Assembly: GCF_963676685.1 (NCBI RefSeq)
Contig: NC_092348.1
Coordinates: forward strand, 23,907,386 to 23,971,385
Length of the DNA stretch: 64,000 bases
From: Mytilus edulis
Taxonomy: Eukaryota; Mollusca; Bivalvia; Mytilida; Mytilidae
Direction of reading: 5' to 3'
Shown: positions 39,524-50,465 of the stretch, piece after piece
Layout of the letters: the number at the start of each line of letters is the position of its first letter
Numbering within the stretch: position 1 is the stretch's first letter
Position numbers and translations under genes: made by a program
Notes under the pieces: generated by a model
The model's database searches: none
Told to the model about the DNA's origin: nothing
The model's input: only the letters and a program-made list of their open reading frames with translations

Positions 39524-41533
39524 ATGGCCGCACTGGTAAATGAATGCGATGTTTTGATCTGTCCAATATGTTTAGAAACACTTAAATCTCCTAAAAGTCT
39601 ACCATGTTTACACAGATTTTGTGAAATATGTATCGGTGAGTTTATTTCATCAACAGAACGTCGATCAGGACATAAACTTTCCAGTTACCCTTGTCCCGTT
39701 TGCAGATCAGTTGTAACGCCCACCAATCCGGATGACGATACTTTGCAGTGGGTATTGTCTCTTCCGCAAAGTAAACAAATGGGTCAATCAGAAAGTACTA
39801 AACAGGAATGCCACATGTGCAAAAAGCAAAACAATTTGAATATAGCAACACACTGGTGCCGGGAATGTGTTAAAGCATTTTGCAAGGAGTGTTTACGTCC
39901 CCACAATCTTATGACGTTTTATGCAGATCATAAAGTTGTGAAGATCGACGAAATAAAAAAGTGTGCCAGTGGAAGCGAGTATGATTTGAGTTTAGTTTCT
40001 GATTCGTGTCCGATTCACAAGTCAAAAATCTTTGAAGCGTTCTGTTTTGACCACCAGAAACTATGCTGCGTTCTCTGTCTAACATTACAACATAGAAAAT
40101 GTGAATTTGTTTATGCTATTGATGAAATTAATTATCTGAACAAACGTAGTATATTGTCATCACTATAATCGGAACTAATCAAAATGAAAAGTAAAGTATA
40201 TGAATTAAAAGAAGCAAGATTGTTTCACAAGGAAAAACTAGATGCCGTCTTCACAGAAATCAAATTAAATGCGAGCCAGCATGTTTTATGTTTGAAAGAG
40301 AAACTAAATAATTTATTGGATGTATTTATAAAGAAACTGAACTTAACCAGTGACGAACAGAGACTTTGTTCTGAAGAAAAGATAGAGGTAGTTGATAAAC
40401 TCTCGAGATATATTGAACAATTACAAAACGTGTCAAAAAAGGTTCAAGATCAGTGCAATTTAAATCAAACATTTATTTTCTTTGAACGAACCAAAGCCGA
40501 GCTTGAATCCATAGTTCGTGACGTAAAAGATGTAATCAATATAACGTCAGTTAATAATGCTGATTTTTATTTTAGCAAAACACTAGACCTAGTTGCTAGC
40601 GTTGATTCTCTTGGAGATATAGAGTTTTCAAAATCTAATTCGATTGATAGTGATGAATTAACTAGACAGTTATATCCATCAAAAAGTGTTTTACTTGAAA
40701 AAAGTAGGCCTCCACTTTTTTATAACAACATTTCATTTAAACATAATAAGACTGTTAGTTTAAAAGGCTTTACTATTTATGGATGTGTATTTGTTTCAGA
40801 AACCGAAGTTGTTTTAAGCGGAAGTGAGACATGTAAGGATGTCTTAAGAGGAAACATTAAGACTCTTGACATATCAACTGGAAATATCACATCCGAATAT
40901 ATTATCGCGGATATAGTCAAAAGACTTGCTTATGATTTCGAGAGTGCATCTCTATTTGTTTCATGCGATGGTTCAAAATTTCACTATTTTAAGTTTGTCA
41001 AAGATTTCAGAGCACATGTAAATCTCGAAAGAATAACCAAAAGCGTTAGAGGTACATGTGTATTTGAAAAGAATTTGTATGTAATTGTTGAAAAAGCCGT
41101 GCAAAAAGTTAGCATCGACACCTTAAAGAACGATGTCATTCCAGAAACGTGTTTTAAGACTGATACCGTCTTTACATTTCTTAATGGACTTGAAATTGAA
41201 TGCAAGAATGAACGTTTACTATACACATCTTCAGATTTTGGGGTAGTGTGTTCGTCATTAGAGGGTCATAAAATCTTTTCTTATAAAGATAAGAATATGA
41301 AAAGTTATTGTTTAGCCATCTTTTCGCAAGGAGACATATTGATAGGTGATACTAATGGCTCCGTACATGTTTTATCAAAAGACGGTAAGAAAAGAAGAAC
41401 TGTTATCACGAAAAGCAAAAAGGTGGTCCCAATTTGGGATATCTGTTTAAACAAATCTAATTCGAGTTCGGTTATATGTGGACCTGACTTCATAGAAATA
41501 TATGACATTGTTGCTACTAACCAAAAGATATAA
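39524..41533 (+). pseudogene. TRIM (RING/B-box) gene, unit A copy, with nonsense codon 215
   Basis: The reading frame is 670 codons long, the same length as the intact copy at 52,853, and is interrupted once: codon 215 is TAA (40,166-40,168) where the other copy has GAA. The 454 codons after the stop remain open. The product up to the stop (214 residues) has the RING (C13, C16, C28, H30, C33, C36, C57, C60), B-box 1 (C96, C99, C112, C115, C120, C123) and most of B-box 2, but no coiled coil or C-terminal domain. B-box 2 also has Tyr at 197 where the intact copy has the last zinc-ligand His. The start ATG has G at -3 and +4, and the leader AGTTTACCTGTCCTG is shared with the other copy. The stop may be recent, an allele, or a sequencing error. 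A truncated RING/B-box protein acting as a regulator is possible but unproven. Confidence 0.85.
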
Positions 41534-42654
41534 CATTTGAAGACATTGTTTAAAGTTCAATGTAATACTAATTAATAATCAATCAGTGTACTAACTTAAG
41601 GTACAGATACATATAGCGTTAAAAGTTAGAAAAATGCAAATAATAGGGATAAATAATACTACAATAAGATAAATAGATAAACGATTTAAATGAAAGTAAC
41701 GTAATTTATTTATTTTTAATTGAATATGTGTTAGGAAATTATTTTTATTTATATAATAAGAATGAGTGAACACTCTTTATACTTTCTAAGAATGCTGTGG
41801 ATTAGAGATTGCACTGTTTTGAATTGCAATATCCGAGGAAGGTGACAACAAAAAATGGATAACCCGACACAACAGTTTTGAATTATATAGAAAAATTGTT
41901 TTCCAATGTAAATAATATAAATAACTCATATAAGGTTAAGGCAACAATGTATCCCATGTCTCAATTTCAAACGATATCAAATTTGTTACTAGTAGAGTCA
42001 TTGACCAGGAGTCTATCTATTCTAAAGTTACAACATCTACAACTTGTAATATACAATGATATATAAATGAAACGTTATTTGTTTTGCTTATCATTATTTT
42101 ATGTCTTGGCACTAACCTCGAATCATGTGCTTTGATGACCTAACAAGAATATTGATTTGGTTTACAAATAAGATGATGAATGCTTGAATGTTTGGTGTTT
42201 AATGCCTTTTTTAGCACACCATGCCATATTATGGTGATCAGCTGTTTATTAGTATATTATGGAACGACAGCAAAAGTAAAGATATGTCATACTACAAGAA
42301 AACTGACAATTCTTATAAATTGATATAAGCGGAGATCAAACTCATCTCTGTGTAGACATGCTAGTGCAACTGTAAATGAATACCAACCATTTAGAACCTT
42401 ATGCATGGGATTTGTTAATGAGACAGCAAAGAAACTTTAGATTTTAATATCATAATCCTAGATAATTATTCCATGTTGCCTGTTGCTGCTAAAAAGCAAA
42501 TTTATACATTCACAGCAATAAAATAAAAATAATTTATATCAAATAAAATGATATATTAGTTTAAAAAATGCAGATATATTCAAGTGAGATGACGCTTGCA
42601 AAATATCTGAAGTAGCAAATTATGATGATGCGTCATATGTAGATATTACAGAGT
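41534..42654. other. Shared 3' flank of the TRIM gene (unit A)
   Basis: This flank is nearly identical to 54,863-55,897 plus 57,232-57,350. It contains the empty site (TTTATATC at 42,533-42,540, TA at 42,535-42,536) for the element inserted at 55,898. Possible polyadenylation words AATAAA occur near 42,519 in both units. Short conserved frames here reflect recent duplication, not coding constraint. Confidence 0.6.
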
Positions 42655-42815
42655 TTTGTATGTTGGTGTTTGTTTTTGTTGCCTTTCAGCGTTTCTGTTG
42701 TTTCTTTTTTCCTCTTATAGTTGATATGTTTCCATCGGTTTTATTTTGTAACCCAAATTTGTTTTCTCTCAATTGATTCATGACTTATGTACAATGGTAT
42801 ACTACTGTTGCCTTT
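42655..42815 (+). repeat. Dispersed repeat family F1 (unit A copy)
   Basis: The order TTTTTGTTGCCTTTCAGCGT, TCTCAATTGATTCATGACTT, TACTACTGTTGCCTTTATT is seen. Its duplicate lies at 57,350-57,515, so this insertion predates the duplication. Confidence 0.75.
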
Positions 42816-42899
42816 ATTGACTTGCAGTCAAGCTAACGTTTTTACATGGTCATATATTCTTCTACTTGTAACCAAAATAAATGTACTGTTCCTGATTAT

Positions 42900-43320
42900 T
42901 CTCTCACTTTAAGCCAGGATAACTGATGACTTACTTTTCAAGATAATACTCCCACTGGTCGTCATGTTAATTCGTTTTCAAGTGAAAGGCTTAGCTAGCT
43001 TTAAAACCCGGTTTAATCCACCATTTTACAAGTCAGGAATATGACAGTTTTAATCCATTCCTTTGATGTGTTTGAGCTTTTGATTTTCCCTTGGAGTTCA
43101 GTATTTTTGTGATTTTACTTTTTCATGGTAATTCTCCAACTTTTCGTTTCTAACTCGTTGTCAGTTTAACTTGTTTATCATGGTGATTATCTCACTTGTG
43201 ACAAGTTGTCGTCAGGGTAACTTGATGTTTATGGGAGTTCTCTTATCTTTCGTCAGGGTAATTGATGTTACGGTGAAATTTCCACTAGTCGTCAGGTTTA
43301 TACTGCTTTGTAAAAAGAAA
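42900..43320 (+). repeat. Degenerate tandem repeat, GTCAGGGTAACT motif
   Basis: A loose repeat of about 50-70 bp with the words CTCAC/TT..., GTCAGGGTAA(C)T and ACTAGTCGTCAGG recurs about six times, interrupted by an F4 piece at 43,000-43,120. Unit B has the same at 57,590-57,995. Confidence 0.55.
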
Positions 43321-43514
43321 TAACTAAATTATCGACTAGCAGGCAGAAGATGTCTGACATATATAATTTTTTAAGTTTACAAATCAAACTGCTTACCTCA
43401 TATGGAAGTCGGTTCTGAGGATCCTGAGATATATGTGACCCGAATTGTTGATGGACAGAAATTTAATGTGTTTGCAGTATAACTCCCACTCTGAGGGTAT
43501 AAAACACATACTTT

Positions 43515-43860
43515 AAAAAAGGCTACATTAATATATCGCTGTTCAAAAGTCATAAATCGATTGAGAGAAAACAAATCCGGGTTACTAGTAATAACTTAAA
43601 GCGAGGGAAACACTTCAACAATAAGAAGAAAACGACGAAACAACACAAACACTAAAGTGCAACAAAAACCAAACGACAATGCAACACACACAGAAACGAA
43701 CAATAAGATAACAACTGCCATTTTCCTGACTTGTACAGGACATTTTAAGAAAATAAAATGGTGGGTTGAACCTAGTTTTGTTGCTAGCCAAACCTTGCGC
43801 TTTTATAGCAATGTTACATATACAAATATATCACTAATATGACAACATTACATGACAGGA
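43515..43860 (-). repeat. Dispersed repeat family F1, antisense (unit A copy)
   Basis: The plus strand reads AAGTCATAAATCGATTGAGA, AACAACTGCCATTTTCCTGA, AAACCTTGCGCTTTTATAGC. Its duplicate is at 58,210-58,545. Confidence 0.75.
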
Positions 43861-44337
43861 ATACATGTAAATGCAAAATTCTAAGATGACGTCCTTCAAA
43901 CGCTTTGAGTACACACCCGTGGTAAAATATGAATATATTGCATTGGCTGTTCCGATCGTACTCCCATGTTATATGTTTTTTTATGAATGAAGTACCCGAG
44001 TTCATAAAATGACGACGTAATAATTTAAGCATTTTACGGGAAAATACACATTTCTGATACCAACATATCACAACAAGGAAACGTTAACAAACGATGCCAA
44101 AATGTGGTATAGCCTATTCTTTTATACATAGAAGACATATAAGTAAATTTATCATTAAAATTCATCCAAATCTATCTAAATACGTAATTGTAAATAGTTT
44201 GATCATGTCACTTATTCTATTTGCTCCGTTCTTTTACGCCAATCTAAAAGTGTGTTAATTTATGGGATCGGCAAATATTGGCCTCCACCTAGAGCGCTTC
44301 GATTCAAAAGAATTGCCGTATTTGTCCTATTAGAATC

Positions 44338-44496
44338 GAAATAATTCATGGGGGCTTGAATATATCTAGATTTTACCACGGGTTGTCCCTTTATGCCGAT
44401 ATTTTACCCCTCGCTATCGCTCAGGGTAAAATATTTTTCATAAAGAGCCTACCCGTTGTAAAATCACGATATATTCAAGCCCCCATGAATTATTTC
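44338..44496. mobile_element. 159 bp nested palindromic fold-back element
   Basis: The first 29 bp (starting GAAATAATTCATGGGGGCTT) are the exact inverse of the last 29 bp, and pairing resumes after a short mismatch with GATTTTAC/GTAAAATC. An inner pair, GATATTTTACCC and GGGTAAAATATT, is nested around a 14 bp centre. The corresponding stretch of unit B lacks it, so it was gained or lost after duplication. Confidence 0.7.
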
Positions 44497-44559
44497 TTAA
44501 ACATGCAGGACAGAGAAATATGCAAACAAACAATGCAATAGTACATTTAAACTTGATAT

Positions 44560-44700
44560 CCTAAAGTCATACTGTTTCTACATATGAAAATGCCTGTACC
44601 AAGTGAGGAATATGACAGTTGTGTTCTATTCATTTAATGTGTTAAGACCTTTTGATTATGCTATTTGGTAAGGGAACGTCCATTTTGAATTTTCCTTAAG
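44560..44700 (+). repeat. Dispersed repeat family F4 (unit A copy)
   Basis: CATATGAAAATGCCTGTACC, GAATATGACAGTTGTGTTCT and the TTTTGATTATGCTATTTGG order are shared with 59,700-59,765 (truncated) and 48,170-48,260. Confidence 0.7.
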
Positions 44701-44884
44701 TCAGGTCGCTACTCAGTTTTAAAATAACAAGCTTTTCATATTAACATTATTTAGTATTAATTGATAGGGGATTATTTAAGGAATCAAAAGAGCGGAAAAT
44801 ATAGGTCAGTGTGCATGCTTTCGAGATATAAGCCATTGAAACTTTAACGGGTAAAGGTTCTCTACTGATTTTTCATAGCTTTAT

Positions 44885-45189
44885 CATTGAAAGAGGGACG
44901 AAAGATACCAAAGGGACAGTCAAACTCATAAATCTAAAACAAGCTGACAACACCATGGCTAAAAATGAAAAAGACAAACAGAAAAACAATAGTACACACG
45001 ACACAACATAGAAAACTAAAGAATAAACAACACGAACCCCACCAAAAACTAGGGGTGATCACAGGTGCTCCGGAAGGGTAGGCAGATCCTGCTACACATG
45101 TGGCACCCGTCGTGTTGCTTATGTGATTACAAATCCGGTAAATAGTCTAATTCGGTAGGTCATATTCATGAAAGGGAAGGGGATTGTAG
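44885..45189 (-). repeat. 3' untranslated tail of the Penelope-like element (F3 reference copy)
   Basis: It lies immediately downstream of the RT stop on the minus strand. Words such as GGTGCTCCGGAAGGGTAGGC, CACATGTGGCACCCGTCGTG and CAACACCATGGCTAAAA recur as isolated fragments at 8,540, 20,006, 21,930, 34,545, 47,735, 48,730, 62,360 and 62,965. These are best explained as 5'-truncated copies. Confidence 0.65.
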
Positions 45190-46852
45190 TTACAACGTAA
45201 GGAACATATCCGATATCATTTGTGAAACGGTTATTCCATAACGGTCAACCAACTCGTGATGGCGTCCGTAAAATTTACGAAGGGATGATTTCAACTTCAC
45301 CATTTGGAACTCTTGGTTTAATAGCTTCCTTGTGAGCAGCAAACTTCTATCAAGAAAATCATGATAGGAAATGCAAGCACGGGAATATCGTATCAATTGG
45401 GAGATATATACCCCGTATGCAGGTGCTGCTGGAATGTTGCTACTTAGAAATGGAAAGTTCACAATTGGAAAGCTGAAATCATCTCTTTTGTCGTAAAGGT
45501 TTGTTTTCAACCGACCCTCATTGTCAATTTCTAGATGTAAGTCAAGATATGAAGCCGACTTAACTGTATCTGTAGTATCCTTTATTTCTAGTTCGATTGG
45601 ATAGATGCGTTCCACATAGTCACCAAATTTTGAATTGTTTAGTGAAAGAACATCATCTATATAGCGGAAAGTAGAGTTAAAGGATATTGCTAACTTCTTA
45701 TCTTTCTTTCTAAGAAGTTCCTGCATGAAGTCAGCCTCATAATAATAAAGAAACAAGTCGGCGAGTAGAGGGGCACAGTTTGTTCCCATTGGAATGCCGA
45801 CATTCTGTTGAAAAACACGTCCTCCGAACGTAACAAATATGTTGTCAATCAAGAAATCAAGCATCTTGATAATATCAGTTTCAGAGAATTTTTTGTTTGA
45901 ATCAGAGTGATTCTTTACAAAGTAGGATTTATCCCTCCCTAAGACAAGATACTTGTATCTACGTTGGCCATTCTTTTTTATAAAGCAAAGTTATACCAAC
46001 TCTTTCAATTTGTCTTTTAGTTTGGAACGTGGAATACTTGTGTACAGAGTAGAAAAGTCAAATGTTTTAATACTGTTACAAGATGAAAGAGAGTTAGATT
46101 GTATGTACTCTAAAAGATCTTTTGAATTTTTAAGTATCCACATCTGATTCACGCCACCTCTAGAATAGGCAGTTTCACAATAACTTTGAAGCCCGTCTTT
46201 GATTGCTGATAAAATAGATGTTAATAATTTAGAAAGAGGTTTCGTGGAGCACTTGGAAGACCCAGCAAAATACCGTTGTTTGTAAGGACACTTATGTAGT
46301 TTAGGTATCCAATACAGTGATGGAAGATCCAGTTCTTCATCTTTGGTTGAAATTCCAAAGGAACATAGAACAGACCTATGATTATCCAAGATTTCCTCTT
46401 TGGTAAGTGTCGTGAGGGTATATGTTGAGCTTCCAAGTGTATTGTCAATACCTAATTCGTTTATCAAGCAGTTGATGTAGTGACTTTTACACACAAAAAC
46501 GATGTTATTTGGGGCTTTATCTGCGGGGACAACATATTTGTCATGGAGGTCGGATAGGTGTTTTGCAACATTTGGGTCTTTAAAGATTGACGTAGCATGG
46601 GCATTGATGGACCCATTCAGTTTCTTAATTCTGATTTGTATCAACGACCTCACTGCCTTAATCCATTCGGAAAGAGTGTCTACGTCTTCCTTCTCGCGTT
46701 TAGCCCATTGCCTGGCATAATCCTCGACTGAATCCATCAAAATTTTAAAGTTGTATTTCCAATTGATGGATTTAGGCTCACGATATTTGGGACCTTTCGA
46801 TAACACATTTCGTAGAGAAGTATTATTAACAATGTTAAAAAAAGTGCATAAC
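45190..46852 (-). pseudogene. Penelope-like element reverse transcriptase, one in-frame stop
   Basis: This frame encodes a reverse transcriptase that copies retroelement RNA. It is open on the minus strand from 46,852 to 45,190 apart from one TAA at 45,991-45,993, which follows the residues KDKLKELV. Motif A is FDFSTLYTSIP just before the stop. Motif B is NVGIPMGTNCAPLLADLFLY and motif C is FRYIDDVLSL (YIDD codons 45,652-45,663); SYLDLHLEIDNEG follows. Catalytic aspartates are present. The GIPMGTNCAPLLADLF and YIDDV wording fits Penelope-like elements better than LTR or LINE enzymes, but I am less sure of the class than of the RT activity. No GIY-YIG endonuclease follows the stop, so it is either endonuclease-deficient or truncated. 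No ATG is available near the 5' boundary; the shared duplication sequence resumes at about 46,853. The same position in unit B has other insertions instead. Confidence 0.75.
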
Positions 46853-47371
46853 GGTCATAATAAACATTCTATACATTTGCATATATTACTGGCCCCAAGG
46901 AGCCTATATCGCTCATTTGACATTTTTGTCAAATAAAGATGATATAATACAACAGCAACATTTTTGTTGGAAACTTTTATTTAACAACAAAGACTCTTAT
47001 AATGAGTCAAGTGATGTTCTTTTGATTTACTTGTGTTGCTGATGATGTTGCTGTTCGATATGTTTCAGTCTATTCATTCCATTATTGTCAAGTATGTATT
47101 TGTATACAAGGGCTCAAAATGGGAAATAAACATGGGTTATGGGCGGGCACAATCAAAAAATGTTTAAATTAAACATCAAAAGTATCAGTGTTACCAATTT
47201 CGGTCTAATGGCTTCGGAAATAAATAAAAACTTAATGACGACAACGAGGGATGTCAAGTGATGGAATAGCTCACATGGCCCTAAAGTGTAAAGTTGGCTT
47301 ATTAAAAAGCTAGCATTATTTTGCTTTATAACTTGATTTTAATCTAAAAATTTACAAGTTGGGAAAAAGGA
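46853..47371. other. Duplicated non-coding block (unit A)
   Basis: The block is collinear with 61,594-62,340. A distinctive conserved stretch is ATGACGACAACGAGGGATG followed by AGCTCACATGGCCCTAAAGT. No open frame of note. Unit B has extra AT-rich sequence at about 61,870-62,090. Confidence 0.6.
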
Positions 47372-47702
47372 GCTGTTGGACCAAGTGTTTGACTAGTTTT
47401 TGTATGTTGTTTTCTCTTATTTTTTAGTGTAATTTCACATTGCGATAAGACGTGTCACGGTACTTGTCTATCCCAAATTCATGTATTTGGTTTTGATGTT
47501 ATATTTGTTATTCTCGTGGGATTTTGTCTGATGCTTGGTCCGTTTCTGTGTGTGTTACATTTTAGTGTTGTGTCGTTGTTCTCCTCTTATATTTAATGCG
47601 TTTCCCTCGGTTTTAGTTTGTTATCCCGATTTTGTTTTTTGTCCATGGATTTATGAGTTTTGAAAAGCGATATACTACTGTTGCCTTTATTTATTCATGT
47701 AT
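47372..47702 (+). repeat. F1-related repeat inserted in unit A only
   Basis: It ends with TTTATGAGTTTTGAAAAGCG and TACTACTGTTGCCTTTATT, the F1 3' signature. In unit B the flanks are directly joined (GAGCTGTTGAACTCATGCTC, near 62,330-62,350), so this is a post-duplication insertion in A or a loss in B. Confidence 0.65.
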
Positions 47703-47734
47703 CTCAGGCGTTCCCTGTCCTCATTTCACTATTT

Positions 47735-47830
47735 ATGATAGGCGAAAGATACAAAAAGGAAATTAAAACTCATAAATCGACAACGATCTGACATTGCCAT
47801 GGCAGAATACACAAAGCGACCAAAAGACTC
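47735..47830 (-). repeat. F3 repeat fragment, duplicated in both units
   Basis: The order ACTCATAAATCGACAACGAT and GACATTGCCATGGCAGAAT is shared with 62,395-62,445. It derives from a diverged Penelope-like tail that was present before duplication. Confidence 0.55.
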
Positions 47831-47904
47831 CCAACATCTCTAAAACATTTTGCAAAGAGCTAGGCTCAAACCGGAGAGCTAAGGGCCGTCTGGACTTCCT
47901 ATGT

Positions 47905-48320
47905 GACGTTTATATTTTCTGACGCCAAACACGCGAAACAATGAATGTGGTTTTTGTTAATTTGATGGATGCTTTTTGTGTGTTTTTGTAAATGTTTGTT
48001 TGTTTTGAGATTGTAACACAGTGACGACTGCTGTAACTATATTTTGACTATTTTACCTATTATGTCGGTTTTGTTCACTCTTCGTTGTAAATATAACAGA
48101 CGTTGATGCGACTGTCATACAAGTGAGAGGTTTAGTGTTATAAAACCAGTTTCAAACCACCATTTTCTATATTTGAAAATGCCTGTACCAAGTTAGGAAT
48201 GTGACAGTTGTTTATTCGTTTAATGTGTTTTATCATTTGATTTTGCCATTTGATAAGAGACTTTCCGTTTTGGATTTTCCTCGGAGTTCAGTATTTTTGT
48301 GATTTTACTTTTTGCAGTTT
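47905..48320 (+). repeat. F4-containing insertion private to unit A
   Basis: Unit B passes straight from GGGCCGTCTTAGACTTGCAG to the TTTTTTTTGTTCCATGTTTA block (62,520-62,570), whereas unit A has about 415 bp between the equivalents. That insert carries an F4 repeat (AAACCACCATTTTCTATATT, AAATGCCTGTACCAAGTTAG, TTTCCGTTTTGGATTTTCCT, GTATTTTTGTGATTTTACTT). Confidence 0.6.
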
Positions 48321-49035
48321 TTTTTTCCCCCGTGTTCAAGGCCTTAATGTGACTTTGAGATTAAATTCAGAAATAAAAGCGGCGTTCCTTTTCTGCTTGT
48401 GAATTTTTTGTTCTGCATGTACTGATTTTGCAATGGATGTAATTGATGAATACCCACAACCTTTGTTTTTCTATTCTTTAGTATTAATTGTGAGTAACTG
48501 ATGTGTCAAAGTTTATTCCCTCAAGCAAAGTTATATGGACTTGGCTATTGTAATGTCCTTTTTCGTCAAATCACTCTTCAACTGTACATGTACTTGTAAA
48601 TCCTTGGCTTTTAAATATTCAGATTTGAGCGTTTCTTGATGAAGGTTAATTCAGAAAAGCGCTAATAACGCATGAAAATCAAAACGTGCTCTTTTTCATT
48701 TTTTTCTCTACAACAGTATATATACAAACACAACATTGAAAACTGAAGACAGTGCAATACGAGCTCCAACTAAAACTAGAGATTATCTTTGGTGCTCCGG
48801 AAAAATAAGCAGATTCTTCTCCACATGTCATGCATGTGGCACTTCATTAAATTGACAATACGACAACACTATATTACAACTTTTTATAAGCTACGATATT
48901 GTCTTGCTTTTTTTTTTTTTTTTTGCTCTTAGTTTTTATACATATTGGTTTTCAAGATAAAAATAGTGTCATATAAAATGATATGATTTTTTTGCAATGG
49001 GTTAAAGGCCCTTAAGAGCTAGGAGAGCTAAAAAG
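48321..49035. other. Duplicated non-coding block (unit A)
   Basis: Collinear with 62,545-63,262. It contains an F3-like piece at 48,730-48,850 (GGTGCTCCGGAAAAATAAGC) and a poly-T run at about 48,907-48,924. No gene. Confidence 0.55.
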
Positions 49036-49283
49036 ACTTCAAATAGTTATCAAAGGTACCAGGATTATAATTTAGTACGCCAGGCACGCGTTTAGTCTAT
49101 ATAAGACTCATCAGTGACGCTCATATCAAAGTATTTATAAAGCCAAACAAGTACAAGGTGGAACAGCATTTAGGATCCAAAATTCCAAAAGGTTGTGCCA
49201 AATACGACTAAGGTAATCAATCTATGCTTAGGATAAGAAAATCCTTGTGTTTCGAAAAATTCAAAGTTTTCATTTTTTATTTC
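49036..49283 (-). repeat. F2 repeat insertion with empty site in unit B
   Basis: This antisense F2 copy starts ATAGTTATCAAAGGTACCAG and contains ACGCCAGGCACGCGTTTAGT. Unit B reads AAAAAGACATTTGAACCATT at 63,255-63,275 with no insert, while unit A reads AAAAAGACTTCAA before and ATTTCAACCATT after the insert. The repeated (A)YTTCAA is the likely target duplication. This fixes the family's length at about 245 bp here. Confidence 0.75.
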
Positions 49284-50460
49284 AACCATTATTGTGTGAT
49301 GTGTTATAACTAGTTGTTCCATATTATTTTATTTTTTTTACAAAATCCCCTAACAGATGTCAATAGTTGAATTTGTACTACTGATCCTTTTAGATTATCA
49401 TGACTTAATGTCTAGTTCTTGTTTTGTGTTAAAGTTTTTCAAACTTAACTTCTCTGTGTAGTGGTTTGCATACGTAACTGTTACATGTAGTTGCATTGCC
49501 AATTTTTGTTTACTTTTGATGTCTTTTAGTTTATACAATTATTGATTTTCAACTTATAAGGTCTCAATTACTTCAGTTCAACATGAGAATCCATTCTGGT
49601 TTTAATTCATTTTAGGCAATAACATTAAAAGGACAGAAAACAGTTTATCACCAAATCAGAAACTGCCAATGTGCCCATTGTAAAACTTGGATGGAATAAT
49701 TTGTAAAGCTATTCAATTAAATTGTGGAAGGGTATATATATATATATAGGAAATGACTTATAATATCACAATTAAAACAGCAATTAAAGCACTGTTGCTT
49801 TTTGTATTATTTTTTTTGCTGTGCATGTACTCATTCTTTGTCATGGATGTACCCAATATCCTTTTGTTTTTTATTTTTTAGTATGTGTATAACAGTAATA
49901 CCTTAACTACAGTACAATTTCAGTAAACTTTTGTTCTTGTAGAGAGTGGTCTCATTGGCAATCATACCACATCTTCTGTTTTTATATTTATAAATATTAT
50001 TAAACAACTTGACAGCATTCTAATATCAACATATACACAGAATGTATCACTCTATGTTTATTTGCAACATTTAAATCTGATTAACTAAGGCCATTTCCAG
50101 CCATGGACATCACAACCAAAATTGACCTTTTACATGTTTTACTATTCAGGTATCTGCAATATTTCACCTATTCATTTACATTATATAAAACAATCACTTT
50201 AACATTGTGGTGTAAGATATTTTCTCTTCTGGTTAATATGGCATTTATTACATGAATGTCTGTGATGTCGGTTGACAAACGACCATAATAAGAATGGTTT
50301 GAATACATTGATGACCATATTATTCGTGTCTATACATATGGTTCTATATACATGTACAATGTATCTAATGATGAGACTATGTCCAATACTTTTCATCTAG
50401 TCTGTCCAACCGTTCTTTCATTCTTTTGGTATGATCAGAATTCCACAGGTGATAGGCAGT
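49284..50460. other. End of unit A, then unique sequence
   Basis: 49,284-49,800 matches 63,262-63,600 and 63,970-64,000. An F5-type end lies at 49,930-49,990 and a TA microsatellite at 49,735-49,748. Beyond about 49,830 the window cannot show whether unit B matches. Confidence 0.55.
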
Positions 50461-50465
50461 TCCTT

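Noticed and set aside
41878..42066. Small frame conserved between units A and B (also at 55,225)
   Set aside because: Conservation reflects recent duplication; start and end differ between copies and the composition is not protein-like.
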